DNA from: Cyrtodaria siliqua
Taxonomy: Eukaryota; Mollusca; Bivalvia; Adapedonta; Hiatellidae
Assembly (NCBI GenBank): GCA_037043455.1
Contig: JAWPHD010004373.1
Coordinates: 1 to 64,000 of the forward strand
DNA: 64,000 bases
Reading direction: 5' to 3'
Shown: piece by piece, positions 12,681 to 22,964 of the stretch
How positions within the stretch are numbered: the stretch's first letter is position 1
Layout of the letters: every line of letters begins with the position of its first letter
Made by a program: the position numbers and the translations under genes
The notes under the pieces: generated by a model
What the model saw: only the letters and a program-made list of their open reading frames with translations
Told to the model about the DNA's origin: nothing
The model's database searches: none

Positions 12681-13804
12681 ACTTTCAATAACATGATGTA
12701 CTCATTCACGAATGAACGTAATTACTTGTCAAAATCATAATATTCAGTCGTTTTCTTCTACGTGTTGTGAGTGTGGGCGTGGGGGTGAGGGGGCGGAGGA
12801 GTGGATGGGGTGTGGGGGTAGAACATACTTATACAGATTTTCAATCCAAACATGCTTTTATATAATACAACTTATACTACTAGCATTTCAGTTTTCACAA
12901 ATATATGCATTTTGTGGCTATAAATCTAATATTTTAAATGTAAAAACTGTAATCCTACAGCTTCAGTCCCCAAAAAAATCAATAAGCAGCATCTGATTTT
13001 GAAGGTATATTTGTTATGTATGAGTGTATATACCTTTAAATTTCACTTCTACAGCGAAGTGATTAACCCATTTTTGTTATTTGATATTTTGTTTAGAAGG
13101 TACTATACACTGTACATTGTAAATGTGTACATTTAAGCAATAGTACATGTTTTGCAACGGAATACAAATAGAACATTAAACAACGTGCACAAAAAATATA
13201 TTAAATAATTTACAGAAACCATATATAGTGAAATATATAGTAAGTTCATTAAGTGCATAAACCACGCTTTCTTTTACTTTTACCGTTACGACCACGTATA
13301 AATACCTTTTAACATACACCTGTTTAACTGATAACCCATTTTACACAAACTTTAAAATATCTGAGCAACTTTCTAAAAATAACTGATTAAGCTTAGTTGT
13401 AATTATCACTAAAGTACAAATAAACATTCTGCCATAAGAATTCGTTAACAAAATCATTCTTCCGTTCTTATCACATTACGGGGTCCGAGTATTAACTTTC
13501 AATCCCCATCTAACCCCTTCTCCAAAAGGCGAAAACGGAGTTGGATGGGGTATGTATTAAACATTAATTTCGGCTTAAAACGTTTGCATATTGTAAAATT
13601 AAAACATTTAATAGGTTATTTTAAACAGGTTATCGCATTTTTTCAGTTAAAAATGTTTTTAAACGAGTTTTATTGCCAAAATATCCGTTATAAAATCCTG
13701 CTAATATAAGCTTTTCCATCACTTAATTGAATTAAGGCGGGACCACGTAATGATGTATGCTTGTATAGACAGGATGCATATAATCATAATGCATATATGA
13801 AATA
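12681..13804. other. Intergenic, no gene seen
   Basis: Sequence just beyond the satellite. It contains a G-rich patch at about 12770-12830. At about 13480-13700 lies sequence (TCCAAAAGGCGAAAAC and GGATGGGGTATG) that resembles 22551-22745, a dispersed repeat. No exon or ORF with recognisable motifs. Confidence 0.5.
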
Positions 13805-13903
13805 AAATATGTCTCACTCGAAAATAAAAAATGCACAAAATATGTTTTACTCAAATATAAAAAATGCACAAAATATATTTTACCGAAACATAAATAATGA
13901 TCA
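13805..13903 (+). repeat. Minisatellite, 3 x 33 bp
   Basis: Three consecutive 33-bp units starting AAAATATG/AAAATATA and ending near AATGCAC or AATGATC, with clear sequence drift between units. Because 33 is a multiple of three, a 63-codon frame runs through it; there is no sign that it is coding. Confidence 0.8.
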
Positions 13904-14562
13904 TACCTTGAATGTGTCTATATGCAGAATGGCCATACAACCAACTGATAAGTATCAACAAGTTAAAAATTATGAATTGCATTATCACTTTAAGTCGTAG
14001 TTCGTAAACGATAAATATACCATAATATGAACATTAGTTTTGAGCCGACCCGTTTAAATACTACATGGACGCATGCTGGGTAACCAGGTCATTAATTTTA
14101 AAATAAAGGGATTCCTCACTATAATGTAAATGAGCTTAGCCCGTACTTATTTTTATTTTGTACATAATTACTTTATACAAGTCTAATAGGTGTTCGTTGT
14201 ACTATTTCGGAAATATTTAATGCTTGTATAGACACATATATTATCAGTGCGTCATATAATTCAGCACGTCCACACTTTAACGGGACCACGCGGGCAAAGA
14301 TACAGTGACCCTCTAATAATTTGATGTTCAATCGTTTATTTAAGACACCTGAAGCCGTCGCAAGATATAGACACATCACTAGTATATATAATAACGGTCA
14401 ATAACAGGAGATAATGATAAGAGATAAACAAACACGTTTGTTAAATAAATGGTCCAATTCTTAACCCTACATTTAAAAGAACTACTGTCTTAATTTCGGA
14501 AACAAATGCATCTTCGTTTTATCATAAAATGTGTGACCATGATATTTAGGGTAACACTTTAA

Positions 14563-14909
14563 AGGGAGTACATCATGATTTATCTAGAAATATCTTAAAT
14601 TATAAAAATGTTCCAATTCATGATAAAACACTTGTATCCATCAAAATATGATGTTGGAACCATATTGTTAAGGTTTATACTTCGAAAACACCATATAGCT
14701 AGGACGAAATCGGGCATAAAATGCTGAAATTAACCCTGGTGCGTAACCTAGGATAGCACGTATTGCTGTACAGAATGAATTTCCTTGCAACTAAGGGGTC
14801 ATTTTTAGGATCATTCATTATGTTTAGGCGCTTTAAAATAAAAAATATCATTATTTGTCAATTTTAAGTCGGACCCCTAAATCCCTTTGAAAAGCCTTAT
14901 GTACTCCCT
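14563..14909. mobile_element. TTAA-flanked MITE, TIR AGGGAGTACAT
   Basis: Perfect 11-bp inverted ends, AGGGAGTACAT at 14563-14573 and ATGTACTCCCT at 14899-14909, are each flanked by TTAA (14559-14562 and 14910-14913). The 347-bp interior is AT-rich and non-coding. TTAA target duplications are the hallmark of piggyBac-type transposition, but no transposase is present, so the autonomous partner is unknown. Two other elements in this window share the same TTAA-AGG terminal layout. Confidence 0.65.
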
Positions 14910-15189
14910 TTAACACTTACTGAATATGGATGCGCTATTTGTGGTTTACCACGATATTATTTTTGTCCACATCAAAACCGCATTAACGCTATCATCCGCG
15001 ACATCTATGGCGATTTAAAAAAATATTGTGTGGCTTTTTTTAATGATTGTGTAAGGTAAATGTTCAGTTATTTGAATACATGCTTATCAACAAATCATTA
15101 TAGTCAATTTTAGTGATACCAACACATTGGTATTTTACAACTGAATATTAGCATGTTTAACATAGTTTAATTAATAGTCACGAGTTTAA

Positions 15190-15701
15190 AGGCACACTGT
15201 CCGTAAGTAAGCAGATATTGAGCATAGCCAACTGTCAGGTTTTTATTCAGTGAAATGTATACAGATCTGTAGGTATTATACCACTAATTATGTTACCTAT
15301 AGACACCAAGGTATACATATCGGTAGTAAAGCATTTGTGAGTTTGAAAAAAAGAAAGAAAAGTTTTATTTATTATTTGTGGATCCACATTGTTTACGTTT
15401 TCTGTTGATCACGTGGCTTCCATTTTCTATATAGTATTTCTTACGCAATACATCTGGCCCGTTTAGCTCAGTTGGGAGCGACCTTGACTGTTACGACGTT
15501 CGATTATTATTACTCACGCGTGTAATGTAAGTGTGCTTTTTTTTTCGTACCGCTTTTGAATTTCGTCAAGCAATCCGCTTTTAAATTTCGTCAAGCAATA
15601 TTGATATTATTTAGTAAATATTCAATAATGGTTGGTGTGTTATGATTGTCGACGTATTTATTTCGTGTTATATTAAGCTCAAAGTTACGGACAATGTCTC
15701 T
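15190..15701. mobile_element. TTAA-flanked inverted-repeat element containing a tRNA-like segment
   Basis: The left end AGGCACACTGTCCGTAA and the right end, read on the other strand as AGAGACATTGTCCGTAA, form imperfect 17-bp inverted repeats. Both are flanked by TTAA (15186-15189, 15702-15705). The interior is non-coding and holds a tRNA-like promoter segment described separately. Size and ends fit a MITE; the tRNA-like part could be an older SINE captured inside. Confidence 0.6.
15457..15525 (+). repeat. tRNA-derived SINE head (A-box and weak B-box)
   Basis: GCCCGTTTAGCTCAGTTGGG resembles the 5' half of a tRNA, with a good RNA polymerase III A-box (TTAGCTCAGTTGG, 15463-15475). About 35 bp downstream, GTTCGATTA (15498-15506) is a degenerate B-box. 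The acceptor stem cannot be closed and there is no clear anticodon arm, so this is a SINE-type promoter relic rather than a functional tRNA gene. Confidence 0.55.
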
Positions 15702-16317
15702 TTAAATGCTTTGCTTTTGGGTCTAATTTTTTGGACTTTTATAGACATGTGTCCTACCCCGGCGTATTTATAGTATCATGTGTGTGTGATACTGAATTAA
15801 TAAATCGGGACGCTACTTTTATAAACTTCAAGATTGCCCATTTACTATTGAGGATAAAAAAAATAAAGTTATACATACCTCCAATATGTGTATTATTGAA
15901 AATTCTGTTGGGCTGACGAGGAAGAAACATAAATGTAACTTAGAAATATGCATTTCCATAGCCAATTCTGGTTCTAGACAACTCAGTAAATCCAGCTTTG
16001 TGGTCGTGTTTCCTATATATGGGATCTCCTTAAAATACCGTCGAACGTTTACTTGTATATCAGGCTCGTTAAGGATGAACTTTTGAAAGGTTCAAGTAAC
16101 GCCTTATTAGTGTTTTCTTAGAATAGATATATAAATCACAAGATAATGCATGAACTGAAACAATTTTAAAGATCGCACACTTTAAAGGGACACACGGCAA
16201 TCTCGATATTGTTTTAAAAACTCGCGGCGTCCTGTTAATTTTTTCTACATACATTGCATTTGTTCAGTCATTAATATTACTATATAAGGATAGTATAAAG
16301 CAAATTGTTGTTGCATA

Positions 16318-16493
16318 TTACTAACTGTTATTACTAACTGTTATTACTAACTGTTATTACTGACTGTTATTACTAACTGTTATTACTAACTGTTATTACT
16401 AACTGTTATTACTAACTGTTATTACTGACTGTTATTACTAACTGTTATTACTAACTGTTATTACTAACTGTTATTACTAACTGTTGACAATAT
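16318..16493 (+). repeat. Tandem array of 13-bp units
   Basis: About 13 copies of TTATTACTAACTG, two of them with TTACTGACTG. The related sequence at 3830 has a single CATATTACTAACTGTTG, so this array looks like a local expansion inside a dispersed repeat. Confidence 0.92.
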
Positions 16494-16760
16494 TGCACTA
16501 ATAATATATTTAAACCTACGTTAAAATAAGAACACAAAAGGGAAACTCAATTTGTTATTTAATCTTATGCAGGCAGTTTTAAAGTCAAGATGATTTTTTT
16601 TAATATAACATTTATTCAATTTTTACAACAATAATAACAGTATTACACATATGAACATTTTCAGATAATATATGTGGGAAACTTTATTAAATATCCCTTT
16701 CTGGTCATTTACATTAAGTAGAGATGTATCGTAAAAAAGAATTAGATATCAATCAATAAA

Positions 16761-18100
16761 TTACGGTGGCATAGACGTGACATGTGAGAAAAATAATTTA
16801 TCTCGTGGCCACGAGTTACTAAGTCGTGGCCACGACTTATTATGTCGTGGCCACGACTTATTTTGTCGTGGCCACGACTTATTTTGTCGTGGCCACGAAT
16901 TATTATGCCGTGGCCACGACTTATTTATCTCGTGGCCACGACATAATTAGCCAATCAGAAGTGCTGAACAAATTCGCTAGAAATCGCGACTTTTCACCCA
17001 TATTGGGGTATGGGCTCCCTCTCCCTCTATCGGCGCCCCTACCCACCTACCCCATCCGGCCACGCCAATTTTTCTGTTTTTTTTTTTGTCCATTCATAGA
17101 CTTAAAGTTATGTTATCCCCCCATCCCCACACCCCCATGCCCTACCCACTCGAAACCCGATTTTCTTTTACATATTGCTGATTTGTTTTTGGTCCATTCA
17201 TAGACGTATAGCTATGTTGCCTGCTCCCTCCTCCGCCCCCACCCACCCCCACCCACCCCGCCTTACCCACCCGAAACCCGATGTTTTTTTTACATATTTC
17301 TGTGTTGTTTTGGTCTATTCACAGATTTATAGCTACGTTTCCCCCCGGCGGAGTGGGGTGTGTGTGTGTGGGGGGGGGGGGGGTGGTGCGTGAGAGGGTA
17401 GGGGGAAACATAGCTATAAGTCTATGTATAGACCAAAACAACACAGCAATATGTAAAAGAAAATCGGGTTTCGAGTGGGTAGGGCATGGGGGTGTGGGGA
17501 TGGGGGGACAACATAACTTTAAGTCTATGAATGGACAAAAAAAACACAGAAATATGTAAAAAAAACAAGAAAAAAAAACAGGTTTCGCGTGGGTTAGGCG
17601 GGGTGGGGGTGCAACATAGCTATAAATCTAAAAACGGACCGTAACAACACAGAAATATGTAAAAAAATAATAAAAAAATATCGCGCTTCGAGTGGGTTAG
17701 GCGGAGGGTGGGTGCGGGGTGTAGGGGCGGGTAAGGGGGAAAACGTAGCTATAAGTCTGTGAATAGACCAAAACAACACAGAAATATGTGGAAAAAAACA
17801 TCGCGTTTCGAGTGGGTTAGGAGGGATGGGTTAGGCGGGATGGGTTGGGCGGAGGAGGGGGTGGGTGGGTAGGCAACATAGCTATAAATCTATGAATGGA
17901 CCAAAAACAAATCAGCAATATGTAAAAAATAAAAATTGGCGTGGACGAATGGGGGGGTGGGGGTGGGGGGGGGGGGGGGGGTAGGGGTGGCGCCGGTATG
18001 GGGGAGATGGAGCCCATACCCCAATATGGGTGAAAAGTCGCGATTTCTAGCGAATTTATTTAGCACTTCTGATTGGCTAATTATGTCTATGCCACCGTAA
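16761..18100. mobile_element. Nested palindromic element with ~110-bp inverted ends and G/C-rich core
   Basis: The terminal motif TTACGGTGGCATAGAC is at 16761-16776 and its complement at 18085-18100. The inner arm (ATTAGCCAATCAGAAGTGCT, AAATCGCGACTTTTCACCC, then CCCATATTGGGGTATGGGC) is repeated inverted at about 17990-18080. Between the arms (17030-17990) are units with a C-rich tract, a TATAGCTATGTT-like motif and an AATATGTAAAAA-like motif. They read C-rich to about 17345 and G-rich after about 17395, so the core is itself a palindrome centred near 17370. Open frames here are low-complexity Pro/Gly repeats and not genes. Related G-rich units recur at 57960-59030. Confidence 0.75.
16801..16945 (+). 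repeat. 21-bp array with GTGGCCAC palindrome
   Basis: About seven units of TCGTGGCCACGACTTATT plus two to three bases. Each carries the self-complementary core CGTGGCCACG. The array sits only in the left arm of the surrounding inverted-repeat element. The right arm reads straight from GCATAGAC to ATAATTAGCC, so the array is an insertion or expansion after the element formed. Confidence 0.9.
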
Positions 18101-18249
18101 TAAATTGTAAACTAATTGTATAATTCTTGTGTTGAATGATTTGCAGCGCTCCGTTATATAATGAAATAAAATAATGTATTTGTATTAAAGTCAAAATGAT
18201 ACTGGATTAATAAATTGAGACGTATAGATTGCCGTGTGTCCCTTTAAGT

Positions 18250-19497
18250 GACAAATATAAAAATAAAAATGAACAACACATAGCACAAATCATTTGAATT
18301 ACCCCCTGTGATTAAATCTGACCCCAGGATCGTTCATAAGTCGCATAGTGTGCACAATTAATGCTGATTTATTACAATGGTTAGATATGTGTTGAGTTTA
18401 TTTTCGATGATTGTAGTATTGAATTTGACTGATTTATGTCAATGCGTTAATGCGTCAGGGTCAAGTGCCCATACTACTGGTACTGGGCTTTATATCATCG
18501 ACTGAATGACTTTATTTAAATAAAACAAACAATGTCGGTGAAGACAACTAAAACAATTGGAACTGGGGTTGTTCATTTGAAGAATTTTTAACGCTGGGGG
18601 TTTAAACCGGGTTATAGTATGGACCAAATCTCACTCTGTCGTTCTACCGATTCGAAGGGGGCCTTTATTCTTTATAAGGTGTCTCAAAAGCAATAGCCGT
18701 TTTGAAAATGTCAAAATTATGATACTTATATGGGATGTTGTTTTGTTTACACTGTCTTGTCTACTTGGGCGCTGAAGACAGGATAATAGCGAGGATTGTG
18801 CGCATATAAAATCGATTCAAGCTAACCAGTAGGCCTTATTGCCTACTGACCGTTCCAAGTCGGTAACCCTGTCTTCACCACCCTTTCTGTTGTTTTTTGT
18901 CTCTTTCATTGTAGTTGCAAGTCCTTGTTTGCAGTACAGTGCGGACCTACGATGCCATTGCGTTCGGACGCTGTGGTTTATATAGGACCCTATATATCAT
19001 TATACATTTGCATTAACAAGTTAACCTTACACTAATTAAACAAATGTTCACATACACATATATATGTATATATATAAACATATATATATAAGTAGTATAG
19101 AAACTAGGGGTACAAGCGCAGTTTTCCCTTCGCGACGGGGTAAATTATCAAGTTGTATCCAGCGTCCTTAAAGGCCCAACTGCCGTATAAAAGCCACTAG
19201 ATGGAGATGGTGCAGTTCTTTCATTGAAATGTATGCAGGGGTAAATCAGGCAGACCTTTTCAAAATATTGAAAATTCCAACTCATAAAAAATTTCAATAT
19301 TTGTCCCCGAAGTAAACTGATATTAAACAAGTGTATTGGTAAAAACATATTTGTGAAAAAGTATTTCTTATTCCTAGTTTAACTTTTTATTTTAAACCCA
19401 ACTGACAGAAATTTGAAAATACAGGGGAGGATCCTGTGGGGTTATGAACTGAGAAGTGTACACGAATACACGTGGTAGTGTTTACAGCAGACGACTC
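18250..19497. other. Intergenic, mostly unassigned
   Basis: No gene recognised. A short plus-strand fragment at about 18820-18905 (CTACTGACCGTTCCAAGTCGGTAACCCTG region) matches the 3' tail of the dispersed retroelement family seen more completely at 42310-42965. A (TA)-rich patch lies at about 19055-19090. Confidence 0.5.
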
Positions 19498-19683
19498 TCA
19501 GCGGTATGGCTTAGAGATAGGCAGTAGTTTTAATTGTGTGTAAACCTCCGTAGCAGTACTCTGAGATGGGATACTATTCATATGTTCAAGATAACAAATC
19601 ATTCCTACCATTTTCACATCAGAATCAGATGAAAACTCGGGGAAAACTATCCTGATACCTCCAGTTTCTATACTACTCGCCAA
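19498..19683 (-). pseudogene. Small unassigned ORF beside the Polinton-like block
   Basis: A 61-codon open frame starting MASSIETGGIRIVFPEF and ending KPYR. It lies on the same strand as, and about 100 bp downstream of, the coiled-coil-like fragment that follows the integrase. No family recognised. Its strand and position suggest it may be another decayed gene of the same element, but a chance frame is equally possible. Confidence 0.25.
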
Positions 19684-19780
19684 TCCGGTTTGTCAGTTCA
19701 ACAAAAATAACATTTTGTCTATACTATGGGTTAGATTATTTAATCCAACAATATTTTATTTTTCTACACTTTGCTATCTT

Positions 19781-20012
19781 GTATTTAGTTCAAGAAGCTC
19801 TTCCCTGTTTATATTCAGCTTTTGTTGATAAACATCCAATTCAGCGAGCATTTTTCTTCGCTTATTGACTTGGCTGTTTTTGGTGTCCATAAAATCATCA
19901 CGAACTACCTCATATTCTAGTTGGCCCTGCCAGCCTTCCGTTATCTTTTTTCTATATTTATCTTTTAAATTGTCAAGTATTTTGCAAATCTTTTTTATAC
20001 TTTCTTTTCCAT
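19781..20012 (-). pseudogene. Charged, coiled-coil-like ORF fragment downstream of the integrase
   Basis: The minus strand reads an open segment of about 75 codons ending in a TAG at about 19781. It includes KITEGWQGQLEYEVVRDDF and later NKRRKMLAELDVYQQKLN, then REELLELNTR. The Lys/Glu-rich, Leu-spaced C-terminal half looks like a coiled coil. It has no good start codon, so it is probably a truncated gene of the same Polinton-like element whose integrase lies just upstream. The family was not identified. The open frame extends upstream to an in-frame stop near 20030. Confidence 0.4.
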
Positions 20013-20103
20013 TGTATATAATAAACTATATAATATTTATTTTTAAGCCCTTATATAATATTTTGAATGTCCTTAAATGTAACGAACTATTAAAATCATT
20101 ATC

Positions 20104-21206
20104 TTAGCCCTTCCACTTAACCAAAGCTTGTTTCTTTTTATAATCACATTGTATAACTTTTGAAATCCTTAATACCTCTTGATCAGCTTTTAACATTTCC
20201 AGTTCATAAAAACTCCTGTCAATCTTTTGATTGTTTAAGTCTTTTATTTTGTATGTCACAGGATTTGTATATTGAATTTCATCAATAACACATGTTTTTT
20301 CCGTCCAATTTAGTGTATATCCTTTCTCAAAAGTTATTTTATATATGCTGATTCTAACAGTGTCTCCTATTTTAAACTTAGGTAAAGATTTATTATTTTT
20401 CATCTTTCCGTACAGGTTGAAATATACTTCTTCTTTATTCTGATCATCACTTGCTTCATTCGGTGTCATTTAATACTGCGGTGTTTTGTATTATTACACT
20501 TATCAACCATTGCATGTAACACGTATAACATGTTATATTTATTTGTATTGTTTGCTGTAAAATATTTCCACATCTTCTCTTTTAATGTTCGGTTGGAACG
20601 TTCAATTACTACAACTTTTCCATAATTAAACGTATGATATATTTCAATATTATCATCATCAAGAAACTGCTTGAATGTTTTATTGTAAAAGTCTACACAT
20701 TGATCAATCCACAGAAACTTATATTGTCTCCCTGTGCTTATGATCTTTTCTAAACCAGTTTTATATGAACAGGCATAACCCAGTAAATTTACTAAATCTA
20801 GTGAACCAAACAGCTAACGCACCGGTAGACAATACCTTTAATATCTCAATAATAACAATCAGTAAATTAAAACAAATTTCATTCTGAACGAGACAAATAT
20901 CTTGACAATAACGACTGCAAATTAAAAAAAATCATTCACCTCACCTGTATCCAACGGTACCAGTCGGCATATAATAAATTCATACATTAAAGGTATTGTC
21001 TACTAGTGCGTTATCTGCTTGGTTCAGTATACATCAAGAACAGTAAGTAAGTATTCAATACCTTTATAATACTTTGAAAGTGATCGCATATCAACTAAAT
21101 CAGCCGACAATATTTTATCAATTTCATTAACAATCGCGCGGCGTTGAGTGAACTTCCTTCGTGTAGGTTTATGAAGTACATCGGCTAACTTATCAGTCAA
21201 TCTCAA
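20104..21206 (-). pseudogene. Polinton/Maverick-type integrase remnant with C-terminal chromodomain, interrupted
   Basis: A retroviral-type (DDE) integrase would insert the element's DNA into the host genome. Reading down the minus strand: the HKPTRRKFTQRR motif, then ADLVDM (first catalytic Asp) and YLLTVLDVY at 21024-21206; after a gap, FLWIDQCVDFYNK (second Asp) and VVIERSNRTLKEK (Glu) at about 20560-20740; then the 121-codon segment 20104-20469 with KFKIGDTVRI, GYTLNWTEK and NPVTYKIKDL, followed by a chromodomain start (KKKQALVKWKG). The catalytic triad is still visible. Breaks: a 227-bp MITE splits the core after LDVY and supplies a stop, there is a frameshift near 20770-20800, and an in-frame TAA follows VKWKG within the chromodomain. 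The order and motifs fit Polinton/adintovirus-type integrases; a Ginger-type origin is less likely. This is a dead copy. Confidence 0.75.
20801..21027. mobile_element. TA-flanked MITE inserted in the integrase
   Basis: Imperfect inverted ends of about 43 bp: TGAACCAAACAGCTAACGCA at the left and, read from the right, TGAACCAAGCAGATAACGCA. Both continue with GTAGACAATACCTTTAAT. The element is flanked by TA at 20799-20800 and 21028-21029, as expected of Tc1/mariner-type insertion. Its first codon-sized piece provides the stop that ends the integrase N-terminal segment. The interior is non-coding. Confidence 0.8.
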
Positions 21207-21484
21207 AGCCTTAACTTGTTTTTTGATGCCCCAAGTCCAAGTTTGTATTTAGCACTAATAACCGGCTTAACAATCAAGTTTTTAGCAATTTTGTTCTCCA
21301 AGTGTTTTAGACTAGTTTTTATACCAGTCAACATGTTTTTATCACACATTGATTTATTACTAGGATTTTCGTCATAACAATAATCAGGCTCTTTACAATT
21401 AGCATCTAATTCATTTGATGGTTCTCCGCTATCAAGTGGATTACCCGGACCGCAATATTTATAACCAGGAATTGTTAACCCCTT
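21203..21484 (-). pseudogene. Phospholipase-A2-like (parvoviral VP1-type) domain remnant upstream of integrase
   Basis: An open frame of 93 codons with no good start codon reads PGYKYC followed by [19 protein letters not shown], the calcium-loop and helix signature of the PLA2 domain found in parvovirus VP1 and in Polinton/adintovirus-like proteins. In such enzymes the catalytic His-Asp pair follows in an xHDxxY context. Here the corresponding residues read KEPDYCYD, with the His codon replaced by CCT (Pro) at 21386-21388, so catalysis is not expected. The frame ends in a TGA that overlaps the TTG beginning the integrase frame, one frame away. PLA2 and integrase were therefore either overlapping genes or one fused ORF broken by a frameshift. 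Membrane modification by the ancestral enzyme is family knowledge; this copy looks dead. Confidence 0.65.
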
Positions 21485-21589
21485 TTAGGTAATAAAGGGA
21501 GTAAAGTTTTATGGATATCAATATTTCCACATTATGTGCTTTTAACAAATTGTGTTTTAGTAATACTGTTCTACGCAAGGTAAAAATAT

Positions 21590-21682
21590 GGACGATTCCG
21601 GAATTGCTCTGCGCAAAGTAAAAATTCTTAAAATGCGCAACGATTCCGGAATTGCGCAGGACTATTCCAGAATTGCGCAAGG
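21590..21682. repeat. Short repeats around the TTCCGGAAT palindrome
   Basis: Four clustered copies of a GATTCCGGAATTGCGCA-like unit (one with TTCCAGAAT), mixed with GCGCAAAGTAAAAATT segments. The palindrome keeps a minus-strand frame open with a repeated NSGIV peptide. There is no evidence of coding. Confidence 0.7.
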
Positions 21683-21904
21683 GGACAACATATATAAACC
21701 ACGCATTAAGTGTCTCTGCGCAATTTGAGAATGTTTTGCGCAAAGTAAGAATTTGTGTTAGGATGTGTATAGGAAGATTCTAATTTTAAAACTACTTATA
21801 TTTCATTTTAATATGCTTATTTGCTTCATCCATCTGCGACGAACGGATAAAATATAAAATTTAATGTGTTTCATAGTTAAGTATCGCGTATGATTAACAT
21901 AAAC

Positions 21905-22130
21905 TTAATTATTTACAAAACAATTTGAAGTCCTTAATTTCAACAATACTTTCCAGGTTCCATAATATTTGGTAAGAAAAATTTAATTGAACTATTTTTA
22001 ATCTTATCAAACGAGGTTGCATGACAATGCACTTTATTAAAAGTACATTAATTGCCCATTTAATTACGTTTCGCCTACACAGGCTGTGAGTATGGTTAAA
22101 ATGTCTGCTTATCAAAGAAAACTATGTAAT
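21905..22130. repeat. Dispersed repeat B, copy 1
   Basis: Shares with 22965-23130 the string of motifs TTGAAGT, TTCAACAATA, AATATTTTGTAAGAAAA-like, then TTGCATGACAATGCA. Divergence is high (roughly a fifth to a quarter of positions by eye). Identity unknown. Confidence 0.6.
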
Positions 22131-22550
22131 ACTACTTAATATGTCGGAATAATTAAGTAAGACGGTTCTATCTGTTGACATTTCATGGGCTTTTCATAAA
22201 AAGCAAATATAATGTTTCTTATATACGCAGATATAACTAACAAAAATCAACGTGTTGCTGTCGTTTTAAACACGACTTTGACATGCAACATTATTTAGAT
22301 ATCTATGAAGAGAAAACAATGAAAATATTTATCGGCATATTTAGACTGTCTTCACATAACCTCGACATAGGAAGAGGAAAACATAAAAAAAATCATAGAG
22401 AGGAACGAATGCAAACTTTAATATATGAATGTTATTGAAAACGCTCGTGCGTCCTTTTTATAAACCACTTTTTGCTTGTGTGTCCTTTTCATGCGTTAGT
22501 CTGATATAAAAAACAACAACAACTACAACAACATTTAAGTGATATTTTTA

Positions 22551-22760
22551 AAGGCAGGTTTTAAACAGGTACTCACTTTCTTTCAGTAAAACATGTTTTG
22601 AAACATGTTTTTATTGTGGAAATAGCTATTATAATATAGGCCAGGCCTTTGTGTCCCCAATGTTCTCCAAGAAGCGAAAACAGGATTTGCTGGGGTATGA
22701 AATAAACCTTAATGTCGATTTAAAAGGCCTATATATTGAACAAATGAAGCATTTACTTGA
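22551..22760. repeat. Dispersed repeat C
   Basis: The blocks TTTTAAACAGGT, CCAAGAAGCGAAAACAGGAT and GGGGTATGAAATAAAC correspond to blocks near 13480-13650, there in a different order. A chance 77-codon frame crosses it and is not supported as a gene. Confidence 0.5.
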
Positions 22761-22964
22761 TAATATTAAACATGTAATAGCTTTGTTTTCAGAAAATCGT
22801 GTTTTTAAATATATTTTATTCTCGAGAAATGGGTTATACTGGCAAATACAGGCCACACATTCGCTTCCCCATCGTCATGAATAGGAACAACTACGTATAG
22901 ATTATTTACTTCACACAGATACAACATGCATGTTTTTCATTGTTAATTATGGAGATAATTATTT

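Larger units (their letters stand above)
16186..18243. mobile_element. 2-kb TTAA-flanked element with AGGGACACACGGCAATC ends
   Basis: The left end AGGGACACACGGCAATC (16186-16202) and its exact complement GATTGCCGTGTGTCCCT (18227-18243) are each preceded or followed by TTAA (16182-16185 and 18244-18247). A lone left-end copy lies at about 26075. The interior is composite: a 13-bp array, a dispersed-repeat segment and a complete nested inverted-repeat element (16761-18100). No transposase was found. The exact 17-bp end match plus the TTAA pair makes one transposition unit likely, though both ends could belong to separate solo copies. Confidence 0.55.

Noticed and set aside
4620..12740. Very long plus-strand open frames (up to 1,457 codons) of hydrophobic repeats
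   Set aside because: They are produced by a stop-free satellite monomer read in three phases. There is no start context, exon structure or known domain.
15457..15525. Functional tRNA gene
   Set aside because: The A-box is good, but the acceptor and anticodon stems do not close and the B-box is degenerate.
17030..17990. Proline- and glycine-rich open frames on both strands
   Set aside because: They come from C-rich and G-rich minisatellite units inside a palindromic element.
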